From: Rhizobium altiplani
GTDB lineage: Bacteria; Pseudomonadota; Alphaproteobacteria; Rhizobiales; Rhizobiaceae
NCBI RefSeq assembly: GCF_001542405.1
Contig: NZ_LNCD01000049.1
Location: 17,793 to 81,792, forward strand
DNA length: 64,000 bases
Direction: 5' to 3'
Below are positions 45,987 to 56,736 of the stretch, piece by piece. Numbering within the stretch: position 1 is the first letter of the stretch; every line of letters starts with the position of its first letter. The translations under genes and the position numbers were made by a program. A model generated the notes under the pieces. That model saw nothing but the letters and a program-made list of their open reading frames with translations, did not search any database and was not told the origin of the DNA.

Positions 45987-46006
45987 CATTGAATGCTTGC
46001 AGAAAC

Positions 46007-48955
46007 TTACTTCGAGATAAGGCAGCTACCGCCTGCAGCACGGTACTTTTCGCAAATGGCCGCGGCTTCGTCCTTGGAGCCTGCCGGGATACGAAGGCGG
46101 TAGAACGTGCCCTTGCCCGCAATATCCGCCTTGCGGATCTCGTAGCTGCGACCGGCAAGCACGCTCGCGAACTTCTTCGAAAGGCTAGCGAAGGTCTTCT
46201 TCGCCTCTTCCTCGGAGGGAAGCGATGCGATCTGGACGCCATAACCGCTAGCCGATGCAGTCGGCTGAGCCTGGGTCGCAGCCGGCGAAACAGCGGCAAC
46301 GTCCTTCGGCTTCTGGGCTGCCGGCGCTTCAAGCGGTGCCTTCGCCGCATCGGTCACGGGGCGCGCTGCGGGAGCCGGTGCAGTGTCGCTCACCGTCGAG
46401 CTCTTCACGGCGCGAACCGGCGGATCGACATTCGCCGGAGTGGCGGCAGCCGCCTTGGCCAGCGCGTTTTCAGAGGGAGCCTGAGCCGCCGTCGGCTTGG
46501 TTGCTTCAACCGGAGTCGAACGGATGTCAGCGGCAGCAACCTGTCCCGACGCCGGGAAATTAGCAGCTGTGCCGCCAGCCGGCTTTGAGCCAGCCGTGAT
46601 CTTCTGCGTCTGAACCGGCGTTGCCTTCGGCAGCGTCGGGGCCGCTTCAGGAGCCGGCTCGTCGCGGGCAACCAGAGTGCCGTCCGGTCGGACGATCATG
46701 GTGCGGACCTTGCGGGCGGAAACCGATGGAGCCTGATTGGCATTGTCTGCCTCGTCGGCAGCGGCCGTATCCTCGCTCGGCAGCAGGCGCGGATCCTCGG
46801 TGTCTCCGACAGGTGTCGCCATGGGCGGCGTCGCGATATCGCTGTCGTTGTCCTCAGGCAGCGTTTCCGGTGTCAGCGTGCGCTGCACGACGTCCACCGG
46901 CTGCTCGTCACTGGATACAAGCGCCTTCTGCTTCGGCGCCTCAGCAGCGGCCCCACCAACGCTGTCGTAAACAGCCTTGTCCTGGTTCGGCACGGTCTTG
47001 CCACCGGGGTTTTCCGGTACGACCTTAACCGGCTCGTTGTCCGCCGTGATCACGCGCGGCTCGCCGGAGGCGATGCCGAGGCCACCATCGCGGGCCAGGA
47101 ACGTGTAACCTGCATAGGCGACACCGCCGAACACGACGATTGCCGCAGCGGCAGCCAGCATACGCTTCATCGAGCGTGCGCGGCTCATGTCCTCGGCTTC
47201 ACTCGCCGACTGGATCTGTACCTGAGAAACGTTCTCGCGGCGCTGTACCGGCTCGTTGACGCTCCGGCGGAAGTCTTCTTCCAAAGCGCGCTCGAACTCG
47301 TCCAAGCCCTGCAATGGTGCCTGCTTGGCGACGGACGCTGCCGGTGTTGCAGTCGGCGCGACGGAGACGGGCGCACGGGTCCGCCATTCCTCGACGACCG
47401 GCTTCGCGGGCATTTCCACCGGATTTGCGGGTGCAAGAAGGTTGGCGATCTCGGCGTCGACGTCGAAATCGAAATCGGAGGTCGCTACGACCGGCTCCGG
47501 CTGCTCAATAGGGGGCAGCACGGGCACGTGCATCTCTTCGACGGCTTCCGGATGATATTCCGCATCCGAGATCATCGAGGGATCGAACGGGAGATCGTCT
47601 CCGGCATCGGCCGTGAATGCGGGTGTAACAGGCGCCTTCGCGACGAACGCTGCCTCGGCCGTGGCCTGGTGGATCGGGGCGGCAGCAACGACCGGAGCGG
47701 GCGCCGGCTGGAAAGCGGGCACCGGGGCAACCGGCTGAGGTCTGACCACCTCGACATGCTGTGCCTGAACTCGCGCCGGCTCGACCGCTTGCGGTTGCAC
47801 CTTCAAGGGCTCAGCAAAGTCAAAGTCGGCAAGCTCCAGCTCGATACCTTCAAGATCGAGTTCAAAGTCATGTCCAGCGAAAGGATCGTCACCTTCCGGT
47901 TCGGCCTTGGCCGTGGGAGCGGCCAGAGGCGGCTCGACCGGCTTCGGCAACGACGCCACTACGCGGGGGGGCTCCGGCGAGTGCGGAATCTCTGCGACAT
48001 CGGCCGCAGGCGTGTTCTGACGCTCAGGAACAGGGTAATGCGATACGTCGGCGAGGAGTTCGTCGATATCGAAGGCAATATCGTCGCTCTCCGTCGGCGC
48101 GGCTTCGGTCAGCGCGGCATCGGCCTGAAGGGCACCGTCATCCTTCGCTGCAGCAGCCAGATCGAAGGCGCTGTGATCGATGATAGGTTCAGCGAACGGC
48201 GCCCCTTGAGGCACCTCAGGCGCATCGTAAACCGCCTCGGCTTCTTCGTGCCGGTCGATTTCAGCAGGAAAGCCTGCGGCAACGGGCACTTCGAAAACAG
48301 CAGCGCTCTCCGACGCAGCGGCGACTGGCTCCGACGCTACAACAGGAATAATCGGCGCGGGTGAAGGCTCATCGCGACGTGCCGGATGAAAGTTGGCGAT
48401 CGGCAACCGAATGCTGGCCGCAGACCACTGCGGCGCCTTGGCGGGGGCCACCGAAGGAGCGGGAGCCGGCGACGCGCCGATTGACATCTCGAGTTCTTCG
48501 ATCAGATCCCGTGCGCCACCTGAAATCTGCTCGCCCTCACGGACGGCATTCGACGCCCAAGCGGCAGGGGTGAGGTTGGAAGCCGCGTCCAAAGACTGAT
48601 GGGCCACCGGCTCGCTCGCGACTTCAGGCTCGACAGCAAATTCCGGCTCAGCCTGGGCGACCGGCGAAAGATCGGCTTCCACAAGAGCCTCAAAGGCAGC
48701 TGGTTGCTCGAAAGGGGGTTCGGGCAGATCGAAGGAAGCCTCAGACTGAGGCGCATCGTAGCGCTCGAATTCGCGCAACAATTCATCCTCGAGATTGAAG
48801 GCCGGCTCCTGTCGGGGGGCATCTTCGACGGTATTTGCTGCTACCCGCGGCTCGAAGCCGACGATGCGGGCAAGTTCCGCCAAAGGATCATCGTCAGCAA
48901 AGAGGTCCGTATTCTTACGCGTGTCATACGCCCGCTGTTTGTCTGCCATACTCAT
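46007..48955 (-). CDS. large SPOR-domain membrane protein
   Basis: 982 residues. The first 600 are cytoplasmic, acidic and low-complexity, rich in Ala, Pro and Glu. A single membrane helix (about 630-650, MLAAAAAIVVFGGVAYAGYTFL) follows, then a disordered periplasmic linker. A C-terminal SPOR domain (about 905-982, GYGVQIASLPSEEEAKKTFASLSKKF) should bind denuded peptidoglycan at the septum. The orientation fits a division-site protein. The start could also be the ATG at 48949. It lies between argS and nagZ, as in other Rhizobiales. Confidence 0.9.
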   Translation of the reverse strand: MSMADKQRAYDTRKNTDLFADDDPLAELARIVGFEPRVAANTVEDAPRQEPAFNLEDELLREFERYDAPQSEASFDLPEPPFEQPAAFEALVEADLSPVAQAEPEFAVEPEVASEPVAHQSLDAASNLTPAAWASNAVREGEQISGGARDLIEELEMSIGASPAPAPSVAPAKAPQWSAASIRLPIANFHPARRDEPSPAPIIPVVASEPVAAASESAAVFEVPVAAGFPAEIDRHEEAEAVYDAPEVPQGAPFAEPIIDHSAFDLAAAAKDDGALQADAALTEAAPTESDDIAFDIDELLADVSHYPVPERQNTPAADVAEIPHSPEPPRVVASLPKPVEPPLAAPTAKAEPEGDDPFAGHDFELDLEGIELELADFDFAEPLKVQPQAVEPARVQAQHVEVVRPQPVAPVPAFQPAPAPVVAAAPIHQATAEAAFVAKAPVTPAFTADAGDDLPFDPSMISDAEYHPEAVEEMHVPVLPPIEQPEPVVATSDFDFDVDAEIANLLAPANPVEMPAKPVVEEWRTRAPVSVAPTATPAASVAKQAPLQGLDEFERALEEDFRRSVNEPVQRRENVSQVQIQSASEAEDMSRARSMKRMLAAAAAIVVFGGVAYAGYTFLARDGGLGIASGEPRVITADNEPVKVVPENPGGKTVPNQDKAVYDSVGGAAAEAPKQKALVSSDEQPVDVVQRTLTPETLPEDNDSDIATPPMATPVGDTEDPRLLPSEDTAAADEADNANQAPSVSARKVRTMIVRPDGTLVARDEPAPEAAPTLPKATPVQTQKITAGSKPAGGTAANFPASGQVAAADIRSTPVEATKPTAAQAPSENALAKAAAATPANVDPPVRAVKSSTVSDTAPAPAARPVTDAAKAPLEAPAAQKPKDVAAVSPAATQAQPTASASGYGVQIASLPSEEEAKKTFASLSKKFASVLAGRSYEIRKADIAGKGTFYRLRIPAGSKDEAAAICEKYRAAGGSCLISK

Positions 48956-49008
48956 CCCACTCGCAACTGCTAAGGTTTATGCCAGAGCATTGTGGGTAAA
49001 TGGTGACG

Positions 49009-50766
49009 CTACCGCATCTCATCCGGCGCAGCGGTACCCGCAATGGCAAGTCCCGACTTCAAAACCGACGCAACGGCGTACACCAGCCCTAATCTGGCTA
49101 TACTCGATTCTCGGTTCTTATCGTTAATAAATCGTAAGTCTACTTGATCCTTACCTTTATTCCAGTGCGCATGGAAAGAACTCGCCAGATCATAGAGGTA
49201 AAATACGACGCGGTGAGGCTCCTGTGACTGCGCCGCAGACTCGACCAAGCGTGGAAACTCCGCGGCCTTCGCAACCAGCTGCAATTCCGCGGGATCCGAG
49301 ATGCCCGCAACAGCATTAGCAAGGTTGGCCGGGGTCACGTCGAGGTCAGGAAATGCCTCCTTCGCCTGCCGGAAAACAGACATGCAGCGCGCATGTGCAT
49401 ACTGCACGTAGAACACCGGATTATCCTTCGATTGCTCCGTTACTTTGGCGAAATCGAAGTCCAGCGGTTCCGAACTCTTCCGGTAGAGCATCATGAAACG
49501 AACCGAATCGCGACCGACCTCCTCGACGACGTCGCGGAGCGTGACGAAGTCGCCCGAGCGCTTCGACATCTTGACCGGCTCGCCATTCCGGAACAGCTTC
49601 ACGAGCTGGCAAAGAAGGACGGTCAGCTTTGCCTTACCTTCGGAAACGCCGCGAGCGACCGCTTCCAGGCGCTTGACGTAGCCGCCGTGATCAGCACCGA
49701 GAACATAGATCATCTCGTTGAAATCGCGGTCGAATTTGTTCTTGAAGTAAGCAACGTCGGCAGCAAAATAGGTGTAGGAACCGTCCGACTTGATCAGCGG
49801 GCGATCCATGTCGTCGCCGACTTCCGTCGAGCGAAACAGCGTCTGCTCGCGATCTTCCCAATCCTCGGGCAACTGGCCCTTCGGCGGCGGCAATGTGCCC
49901 TTGTAGACGTGTCCCTTGAAAGTCAGGTCGTTGATCGCCGTGCGGATCGCGGCGGCGCCATTGGCATGCAGCGTGCGCTCCGAGAAGAAGACGTCGTGAT
50001 GCACGTTCAGAGCATCCAGATCATCGCGGATCATCGCCATCATCGCATCAATGGTGCGATCCTTGACGAGCGGCATCCACTGCTCTTCCGGCATGTTGTG
50101 CAGCTTGACGCCGTAATCATTCGCGAGCGACTGACCGACCGGGATGAGATAGTCGCCAGGATAAAGGCCGGGCGGAATCTCTCCGATCTTCTCGCCGAGC
50201 GCTTCGCGGTAACGCAGGAACACGGAGCGCGCCAGCACGTCGATCTGCGAGCCGGCATCGTTGATGTAGTACTCCTTGACGACATCAAAGCCGGCAAAAG
50301 AAAGCAGGTTGGCTAGGGCGTCGCCGACAACGGCGCCGCGGCAATGGCCGACATGCATAGGACCAGTCGGGTTTGCCGACACATACTCGACGTTGACACG
50401 CTTGCCAGCGCCAATCGTCGAGCGGCCGTAGTCTGTTCCGGCCTCAATCATCGAGGCAAGCAGGCGCTGCCAGTAACCGACGGAGAGCCTGATGTTGATG
50501 AAGCCGGGTCCAGCTACCGAGACGTCAGCGACGTCGGCGTCTTCCTTCAACTTCTCCGTGATGATCTCAGCCAAGGCGCGCGGATTGGTGCCGAGCGGCT
50601 TTGCGAGCACCATCGCGGCGTTGGTTGCAACATCGCCGTGGCTCGGGTCGCGTGGCGGTTCGATCGCGATGCGGCCGAAATCCACCTCGGATCGCTTCTC
50701 CTTGACAAGATCGATCTGTTCGAGGGCGGTTTTAATCCGGGCGTCGAAATCGGTAAAAAGGTTCAT
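49009..50766 (-). CDS. argS: arginyl-tRNA synthetase
   Basis: 585 residues from [11 protein letters not shown]. The class I HIGH motif is MHVGH in [20 protein letters not shown], and the KMSKS-like motif is [12 protein letters not shown]. The N-terminal Add1 domain and C-terminal anticodon domain ([14 protein letters not shown]) are normal. An ATG at 50766 is chosen over the longer frame. It is upstream of the SPOR gene and downstream of dgt. Confidence 0.97.
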   Translation of the reverse strand: MNLFTDFDARIKTALEQIDLVKEKRSEVDFGRIAIEPPRDPSHGDVATNAAMVLAKPLGTNPRALAEIITEKLKEDADVADVSVAGPGFINIRLSVGYWQRLLASMIEAGTDYGRSTIGAGKRVNVEYVSANPTGPMHVGHCRGAVVGDALANLLSFAGFDVVKEYYINDAGSQIDVLARSVFLRYREALGEKIGEIPPGLYPGDYLIPVGQSLANDYGVKLHNMPEEQWMPLVKDRTIDAMMAMIRDDLDALNVHHDVFFSERTLHANGAAAIRTAINDLTFKGHVYKGTLPPPKGQLPEDWEDREQTLFRSTEVGDDMDRPLIKSDGSYTYFAADVAYFKNKFDRDFNEMIYVLGADHGGYVKRLEAVARGVSEGKAKLTVLLCQLVKLFRNGEPVKMSKRSGDFVTLRDVVEEVGRDSVRFMMLYRKSSEPLDFDFAKVTEQSKDNPVFYVQYAHARCMSVFRQAKEAFPDLDVTPANLANAVAGISDPAELQLVAKAAEFPRLVESAAQSQEPHRVVFYLYDLASSFHAHWNKGKDQVDLRFINDKNRESSIARLGLVYAVASVLKSGLAIAGTAAPDEMR

Positions 50767-50831
50767 CGCACTCTTCCATGCATAGGCTTTGCCACAAGGC
50801 ATTTGTCCGGTCCTAGCCGGGCGACCGCTGC

Positions 50832-52049
50832 CTATCGCAAATCTGGAGTGTGGTCAAACAATCGCCTGTGGGCACTGATCGCGTAGGTGTCGGTCATCCC
50901 CGCCAGATAGTCGCCGACATGGCGCGCCCTCGCCGCTTCGGCAAGCCCTGCGATGTGATCCACCCAATAGTGGCTCTGCATCTCCTTTGGATTGGCCATA
51001 TAGGCCGCGAAGAGATCGGTCACGATCTGCGCAGCACCGGCACGAATACGCATGATCTCGGGGTGCCGGTAGATGCGCTTGAACAGCATCGCCTTGATCT
51101 GCCGGTCAGTCTCGGACATCTCGTCGGAGAATGTCGCGATTACCCGATTGGCCAAGCGAACATCCGTTGCGCTTTTCGGCTTGATCTCCGCAAGACCCCG
51201 TTGGGCAACGGAAATGACGTCTTCGACCATCCGCGTGATCTGGCGGCGCATGATCTCGTGGGTAAAGCGGCTGGGCTCAAGGTTCGGATAGCGTTCCCGT
51301 ACCTCGGCCATCAGACCGGCCAGAAACGGGATCTCCTCCAGCATCTCAAAGCTCAGGTAGCCGGAGCGAAGCCCGTCGTCGATGTCATGCGTGTTGTAGG
51401 CAATATCGTCAGCGATGGCGGCCACCTGTGCCTCAAGGCTGGCATAGGTATCCAGTTCCAGGTCGTGGATTTCGCAATAATCCAGGATCGGCTGTGGAAC
51501 TGGCCCGCGCGTGCCGGCACCGTCCTTCGTCAGAAGCGGGCCGTTGTGCTTGACCAGCCCTTCAAGGCTTTCCCATGTCAGATTGATGCCATCGAAATCG
51601 GCATAGCGGCGCTCCAGCTTAGTGACGATGCGCAGCGATTGGGCGTTGTGATCGAACCCGCCGTAGGGCAGCAGAACCTCGTGCAGCGCATCTTCGCCGG
51701 TGTGACCGAAGGGCGTGTGGCCGAAATCATGGACGAGCGCCACGCCCTCAGCGAGATCTTCGTCCAGCTTCAATGCCCGGGCCAGCGCGCGGGCAACTTG
51801 CGCGACCTCGATCGTGTGCGTCAAACGGGTGCGATAATGATCGCCGTCCTGGGCGATGAAGACCTGCGTCTTGTGCTTCAGCCGGCGAAATGCGGTCGTG
51901 TGAACAATACGATCCCGGTCACGCTGAAAATCCGACCGTGTCGGGCTGAAATCCTCGGGATAAAGCCTGCCGCGAGTCTTCCAAGGGTCCGCTGCATAGA
52001 CGGCCCTCTCGCTGTCGCCATAACCCAAAGCATGCCTGTCGATCGTCAT
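50832..52049 (-). CDS. dgt: deoxyguanosinetriphosphate triphosphohydrolase-like protein
   Basis: 405 residues. The HD metal site is assembled from [44 protein letters not shown] and [17 protein letters not shown]. This matches the type 2 dNTPase group of alphaproteobacteria rather than the longer E. coli Dgt. It hydrolyses dNTPs to nucleosides and triphosphate. It is divergent from erpA across 215 bp and upstream of argS. Confidence 0.93.
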   Translation of the reverse strand: MTIDRHALGYGDSERAVYAADPWKTRGRLYPEDFSPTRSDFQRDRDRIVHTTAFRRLKHKTQVFIAQDGDHYRTRLTHTIEVAQVARALARALKLDEDLAEGVALVHDFGHTPFGHTGEDALHEVLLPYGGFDHNAQSLRIVTKLERRYADFDGINLTWESLEGLVKHNGPLLTKDGAGTRGPVPQPILDYCEIHDLELDTYASLEAQVAAIADDIAYNTHDIDDGLRSGYLSFEMLEEIPFLAGLMAEVRERYPNLEPSRFTHEIMRRQITRMVEDVISVAQRGLAEIKPKSATDVRLANRVIATFSDEMSETDRQIKAMLFKRIYRHPEIMRIRAGAAQIVTDLFAAYMANPKEMQSHYWVDHIAGLAEAARARHVGDYLAGMTDTYAISAHRRLFDHTPDLR

Positions 52050-52264
52050 TCGTCACCATTACTTATATGCGGCAGCCCGCCCATTGACGCCGCCCTGCAC
52101 TCTTCATACCTATAAGAGCATAAACGGCAAAGTGATGCTTTGGCAGTCACTTTGCCCGAACTGGCGCTTTCGTGGTATAGAGCGCAAGTGGCTATGAAAT
52201 CAGCCGCTTGAAACGAGCGGCTAACAGATATTCTCTCCGGATCTTGACCCCGGCAGGAGCAAAT

Positions 52265-52597
52265 ATGACGGACACAAGTGTAACCCTTTCCGATGCCGCG
52301 GCAAAACGAATCGCGGCGATCGTCGGCACCGAACCCGGGAAGAGCGCCCTGCGCGTTTCCGTAGAAGGCGGCGGCTGCTCAGGCTTTTCCTACAAGTTCG
52401 ACCTTGCAGATGACCCGCAGGACGACGACACGATCGTCGAAAAGAACGACGCCAAGGTGCTGATCGACAGCCTCTCGTTGGTCTACATGGCCGGATCCGA
52501 GATTGACTTCGTCGACAATCTCCTTGGCCAATCCTTCCAGATCAAGAACCCGAACGCAGTTGCAAGTTGCGGCTGCGGCACAAGCTTCTCGATCTAA
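52265..52597 (+). CDS. erpA: iron-sulfur cluster insertion protein ErpA
   Basis: 110 residues from MTDTSVTLSDAA. The three A-type carrier cysteines are C38 in EGGGCSGFSYKF, and C102 and C104 in SCGCGTSFSI. It delivers [Fe-S] clusters to apoproteins. The ATG follows GCAGGAGC; the longer frame from 52208 has no family support. It is divergent from dgt, a linkage conserved in Rhizobiales. Confidence 0.95.
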   Translation: MTDTSVTLSDAAAKRIAAIVGTEPGKSALRVSVEGGGCSGFSYKFDLADDPQDDDTIVEKNDAKVLIDSLSLVYMAGSEIDFVDNLLGQSFQIKNPNAVASCGCGTSFSI

Positions 52598-52718
52598 TCC
52601 CTTTCCCTGGTATCCACATCGAACCGGCCGAAAGATTCCCTTGCGGCCGGTTTTATCGTCTTGTCCGCGATCGAAAGAGCGCGATACAAGAAGGCGACGA
52701 AGCGGAATAGGACACCCC

Positions 52719-53510
52719 ATGAAGATCGCCACCTGGAACATCAATGGCGTCAAGGCGCGCATCGACAATCTCACGCAATGGCTGAAGGACTCCGATCCCG
52801 ATATCGTCTGCCTGCAGGAAATCAAGACGATCGACGAGGGCTTCCCGAGGCTCGAAATCGAAGCGATGGGCTATCATGTCGAGACACACGGCCAGAAGGG
52901 CTTCAATGGCGTCGCGATCCTTTCCAAGACCAAACCTGACGAAGTGAGCCGCGGGCTGCCGGGCGATCCGCTCGATGAGCAGGCTCGCTTCCTGGAAGCC
53001 GTCTTTTCGCTGCCGGGCAACCGCGTCGCCCGCGTGTGCTGCATGTACCTGCCGAACGGCAATCCTGTTGAAACCGAGAAATACAGCTACAAGCTCGCCT
53101 GGATGGAACGGCTGCGCTCATTCGCGGCCGACCGTCTGGCCTACGAGGAAATCCTGATCCTCGCAGGGGACTACAACGTCATCCCGGAGCCGCATGACTG
53201 CTTCGACCCGAAGGCCTGGGAGAACGACGCGTTGTTCCTGCCGCAGACGCGCCAGGCATTCCGCAAACTAGGAGGCCTTGGACTGACAGATGCCGTGCGC
53301 GCGACGACCGATGCCGTTCAACTCTACTCGTTCTGGGATTATCAGGCGGGTGCCTGGCAGAAGAACAACGGCATTCGCATCGACCACCTGTTGCTTTCGC
53401 CTGAGGCTGCCGATCGCATGACATCATCAGCGATCGAAAAGCACGTTCGTGCCTGGGAGAAGCCGTCAGACCACGTGCCAGTCGTAGCATACTTCGATTT
53501 CGCGGCCTGA
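52719..53510 (+). CDS. xth: exodeoxyribonuclease III
   Basis: 263 residues. The endonuclease/exonuclease/phosphatase fold has MKIATWNINGVKARI, E34 in CLQEIK, GFNGVAILSK, the GDYNVIPEPHDCFDPKAW loop and the terminal SDHVPVVAYFDF. It cleaves at abasic sites and removes 3' blocks in base-excision repair. It converges with exoR 38 bp away. Confidence 0.95.
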   Translation: MKIATWNINGVKARIDNLTQWLKDSDPDIVCLQEIKTIDEGFPRLEIEAMGYHVETHGQKGFNGVAILSKTKPDEVSRGLPGDPLDEQARFLEAVFSLPGNRVARVCCMYLPNGNPVETEKYSYKLAWMERLRSFAADRLAYEEILILAGDYNVIPEPHDCFDPKAWENDALFLPQTRQAFRKLGGLGLTDAVRATTDAVQLYSFWDYQAGAWQKNNGIRIDHLLLSPEAADRMTSSAIEKHVRAWEKPSDHVPVVAYFDFAA

Positions 53511-53548
53511 GCTTTTTCGTTCAGATTGGCGACAGCGCTCAGCGCGCT

Positions 53549-54352
53549 TTAATCGGCGCCGTTGACAGCGATCTTGTGAGAAAGCGCCACGGCCGAGCGG
53601 CGATCGCTTTCCGTTGCGACGGAGAAAGCCTGCTCCTGCAGGGTCTCCATCCAACCGCAGTCCGTGGGCTTGCAGCGGTCGAGCGCCGCGGTCATTAGCG
53701 CGAGCCCGTTGGCTGCCTGCCCTTCCTGGAAGAGGATATTGCCGAAGACGGCCATGGCACCGGGATGGCCGCTCTTGCGGGCCTGGTTGAGCCACTTCTT
53801 TGCCTGCTGCGCGCTGGTGCTGCCGCCTTCGCCCGCCAGCATCATCTGTGCCAGCTGGAACTGCGCCTCGGGCACCCCGAAGGTAGACGCGACCTGGAAG
53901 TAGAGTTGACGCGCCTGGTTGAGATCGGTCTTTACAGGGCTACCGGGAATTCCGTGCTTGTAATAGTTGGCAAGCGACAGAAGGGCGTTGACGAAGAAGC
54001 CTGTATCTTCAGAGCCAGGCTCAACGCCCTGCTGCGCAATCTCGCTGTAGATCTTGAAAGCTTCGAAATCATCCTGCGCGACGCCATCGCCGTCGGCATA
54101 CATGTTGGCGAGCGCCCAGCGTGAGCCCGTGTGTCCCTTTTCCGCCGCGTATTTATAGGCTTCGACCGCCTCTTCCTTCTGGCCGTTCTTGTAGGCTTTG
54201 AAACCGAACTTGAAGAGGTCGAACGGGCCAGACTCCTTCGATACACCCGACTTTATGTCGAATGCACCCGCTGGGGAGACAATTGCCGCGCAACAGGCAA
54301 TGGAAATCCCCATGAGCATCATTCTGAAAGGTCTGAACTCGGACGTCAGCAT
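53549..54352 (-). CDS. exoR: ExoR, periplasmic Sel1-repeat inhibitor of ExoS-ChvI signalling
   Basis: 267 residues. A signal peptide (MMLMGISIACCAAIVSPAGAFD) precedes a mature protein starting near FDIKSGVSKESGPFDLFKFG, nearly identical in that stretch to Ensifer meliloti ExoR as I recall it. Sel1-type repeats follow (AVEAYKYAAEKGHTGSRWALANMYADGDG; ARQLYFQVASTFGVPEAQFQLAQMMLAGEGG; AKKWLNQARKSGHPGAMAVFGNILFQEG). ExoR binds the ExoS sensor in the periplasm and restrains exopolysaccharide and symbiosis genes until degraded in acid. The ATG at 54352 follows the stop of a doubtful upstream frame by one base. Confidence 0.95.
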   Translation of the reverse strand: MLTSEFRPFRMMLMGISIACCAAIVSPAGAFDIKSGVSKESGPFDLFKFGFKAYKNGQKEEAVEAYKYAAEKGHTGSRWALANMYADGDGVAQDDFEAFKIYSEIAQQGVEPGSEDTGFFVNALLSLANYYKHGIPGSPVKTDLNQARQLYFQVASTFGVPEAQFQLAQMMLAGEGGSTSAQQAKKWLNQARKSGHPGAMAVFGNILFQEGQAANGLALMTAALDRCKPTDCGWMETLQEQAFSVATESDRRSAVALSHKIAVNGAD

Positions 54353-55009
54353 TTCACTCGATTTCTTTCGCTTCCACCCATGCGGACTTTCGATCCGCGG
54401 ATGCATTCCTCCCGGCGAGCGATCCCGCGGTGGGCTCAAAGGCCCCTTTGCCCGCGTCGCATCCAGCCTTCCGCCCTCCTGCGAGAGCTTCAATTCCAAG
54501 CGCATCGACACTGTCCACCCGCTGCCCGGCGCGGCTCCCCCGCGATGCCATTCGCCTCACTCCCGCGGCCCGGCTCTGCGCCTTTCCGCTGTCGAGAAAA
54601 AGGTAATCACCAATTGTGACCAAACCTGTGTCGTTGTTACCGGAAGCCGATTCCGACGACACCGATCGGTCTGAATGCGAGGAGAAAGAGAGGTTCGGAA
54701 GCGCAACGTCAGAGCGAAGTTCTGAGACGGAATAGCCTTGCGGGAAAAGGGAAATGGCGCTAGCCGCGGCATCGTTGCCGTGGGCCTCACCCACCCTGAC
54801 TGTATCCGCTAGGAATTCGCTCATCGTACTCTTTTACGCGCACCTTACGCCTGTCATTCCCTCGCCCGCATATAGCGCTGCGCCTAGTTTGTGGCGGGAA
54901 ATGGACAATTTCAGCTTGGCATCATCTTACGCAAATGCTGGTAAAAAACTGTTGCTGAATCGTCACAAAACGAGACACGGAATCGGCATGCTTAACGACC
55001 CGTACACAA
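54353..55009. other. exoR upstream region
   Basis: About 650 bp. A minus-strand frame (54354-54824, 156 codons) ends TGA-A-ATG against the exoR start, which would allow coupling. However, its second half is Arg/Ala/Gly-rich and unlike a folded protein, so I do not call it a gene. A plus-strand frame at 54754-55038 runs into a terminator and is also rejected. The region most likely holds the exoR promoter and a long leader. Confidence 0.45.
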
Positions 55010-55037
55010 AGAAAAGCCCGGCAGTTTTGCCGGGCTG
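55010..55037 (-). terminator. intrinsic terminator of the FadL-family gene
   Basis: AGCCCGGCA / TGCCGGGCT stem with a GTTT loop (forward strand), followed on the minus strand by TTTCTTTG. It lies 23 bp after the stop codon. Confidence 0.9.
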
Positions 55038-55059
55038 ATCTGCGGTTCATCTTTGAAAC

Positions 55060-56334
55060 CTAGAATTTCACCTTGATGCTGGTCGAGACAGCGGCCACGA
55101 GATCATTGCCGAAGTCGTAAGAGACGTCGGTTCCGTAGGGAACACCATTCTCCACCAGCACTCCGGAGGAACCGCTCGTCAGAACGCCGAGGGCACCGGC
55201 AAGGCGCCATTCAATGTTGTCGGTCGGGTTATAAGCAGCGCCGACCCCAACCGTCCAGCTGTCCGTCTGAGAGCCATAGCCGTGGCTCGTACCGCGGTCC
55301 CAAGTCAGGCTGACAGCGCCGGTCCACTGCTCATTGAACTTGTGACCAATGCCGCCGGTAATGGTCCAGCCATCTTGATAGAGCAGATCAAGAGACGTGA
55401 GCTGAGTTCCGCTCGTGGCGGTGCAAGCCCTGCCCTTCGTGTATGTAGGGCAGAGTGAGATCGACTGGAGGACACTCCAGTTGGTCCATTTCACAGAACC
55501 AAATGCCAGCCAATCTGGCGCAATACCACTCTGAAGCTTTAGCTCCAGTGAGTCGGGAGCTTCCGCCTCGCCGAAGACATTCGTGACTGCGCCATAGGGC
55601 GCGGCATTCAGCGGTGCGACTGGCGCCCGGACCTGCGTCAGGTCAACCGTACCACTCAGGCTGTCATACTTCACACGGCTGTTATAGACCAAGCTCGCGC
55701 GCATCGCGTATTCTGGAATTTCATATGCGATGCCAGTCCGCCATCCCCAAGCATTGTCTTCAAGGTCCAACCGACCTACGCCCGTTCCGGTGCCGAATGC
55801 GATTGGAACCGTGCTAACTAGGCGCTCCTTGAAGCCTTCCACTTCCTGATAGAAGGCGCCGCCAATCAAGCGAAGCTGGCCAGGGCCCACATCAAACTTG
55901 TACGAGCACGTCGTGGCATAGTTATGCGTCTTGATCTTCGTTTCGATGTTGTTGTTGGCACCTGCCCAATTGATGCCGGGATTCGTGTGTGCGCCAAATG
56001 GCTCGGAGTAGTCGAAGAGGCAGTCCACATCTTCATACCCGGCCTTGAAACCGATGTAGGGGACTGCATAATTCTCTGTGTCGTCCGCCGAGTGGGACCG
56101 ATTGTTCAGGTTTCCGCCGCCGGGCCGAATGGAAGGATCAGTGTCCCTCACATTCTTCAATTCGCGCTGCGGCATGACATAGATCACGGCCGACTGCGCT
56201 GAAAACCGCGACTGATCAAACAGCAGATCGATATTATAGCCGCTGCGGTCAAGACCGCCCGCGAAGGACGGCTGCGCCAGCGTTGAAAATAGAACCAGCG
56301 ACACAATGCTGGCCGAAGTCATACGAGATGCCAA
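55060..56334 (-). CDS. FadL/OmpP1-family outer-membrane transporter
   Basis: 424 residues. The signal peptide MTSASIVSLVLFSTLAQPSFAG is followed by a mature N-terminus GGLDRSGYNIDLLFDQSRFS, the hatch-like region of rhizobial FadL proteins, and a series of amphipathic beta strands. It ends VSTSIKVKF with a terminal aromatic residue, as outer-membrane barrels do. FadL channels take up long-chain fatty acids and other hydrophobic compounds. GGGGGAG stands 5 bases before a TTG at 56334 but 17 bases before the first ATG (56322), so the TTG is the likely start. No fatty-acid genes are near. Confidence 0.88.
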   Translation of the reverse strand: MASRMTSASIVSLVLFSTLAQPSFAGGLDRSGYNIDLLFDQSRFSAQSAVIYVMPQRELKNVRDTDPSIRPGGGNLNNRSHSADDTENYAVPYIGFKAGYEDVDCLFDYSEPFGAHTNPGINWAGANNNIETKIKTHNYATTCSYKFDVGPGQLRLIGGAFYQEVEGFKERLVSTVPIAFGTGTGVGRLDLEDNAWGWRTGIAYEIPEYAMRASLVYNSRVKYDSLSGTVDLTQVRAPVAPLNAAPYGAVTNVFGEAEAPDSLELKLQSGIAPDWLAFGSVKWTNWSVLQSISLCPTYTKGRACTATSGTQLTSLDLLYQDGWTITGGIGHKFNEQWTGAVSLTWDRGTSHGYGSQTDSWTVGVGAAYNPTDNIEWRLAGALGVLTSGSSGVLVENGVPYGTDVSYDFGNDLVAAVSTSIKVKF

Positions 56335-56675
56335 GGTGTCTCCCCCACTCGGGCAATTGCAATGGCGGGACTGTGCCGACGATGCCGATAAATGGCAACT
56401 TTGTGATCGGGCGTGATTAGAAACTGCACCAACAGATGCTTTACGTAAAAATTTGACGGGCACGTCAATATTCCAACAATTTAGAAGAAAATTCCACGAA
56501 AGGTAAAACTACCCACGCAATTGAGGTCGACCATTCCACGATAACGCCGCCCTGTAACAGAGAAACAACAGTCATATTTTTCGCCAAACGGCTCAAGAAA
56601 ACGTGTGAAATCAAGGATTCCCGTCAGCGATCCCGGCAAGCCTGGCCTTGAAATCCATCAATCTCGACCGAGCCT
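56335..56675. other. upstream region of the FadL gene
   Basis: About 340 bp, AT-richer than average, between the FadL start and the valS terminator. It should hold the FadL promoter and leader. I see no gene, repeat or clear operator in it. Confidence 0.4.
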
Positions 56676-56710
56676 GAAAAAAGGCGCCCGATTCGCAATC
56701 GGACGCCTTA
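56676..56710 (-). terminator. intrinsic terminator of valS
   Basis: An imperfect long stem AAGGCG-C-CCGATT / AATCGG-A-CGCCTT with a CGC loop and a T6 run on the minus strand, 26 bp after the valS stop codon. Confidence 0.88.
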
Positions 56711-56736
56711 GAATATATTACTACCAAGCGTTGATT

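Noticed and set aside
54754..55038. 94-codon plus frame upstream of exoR
   Set aside because: Ends inside the FadL terminator, and lacks a ribosome site.
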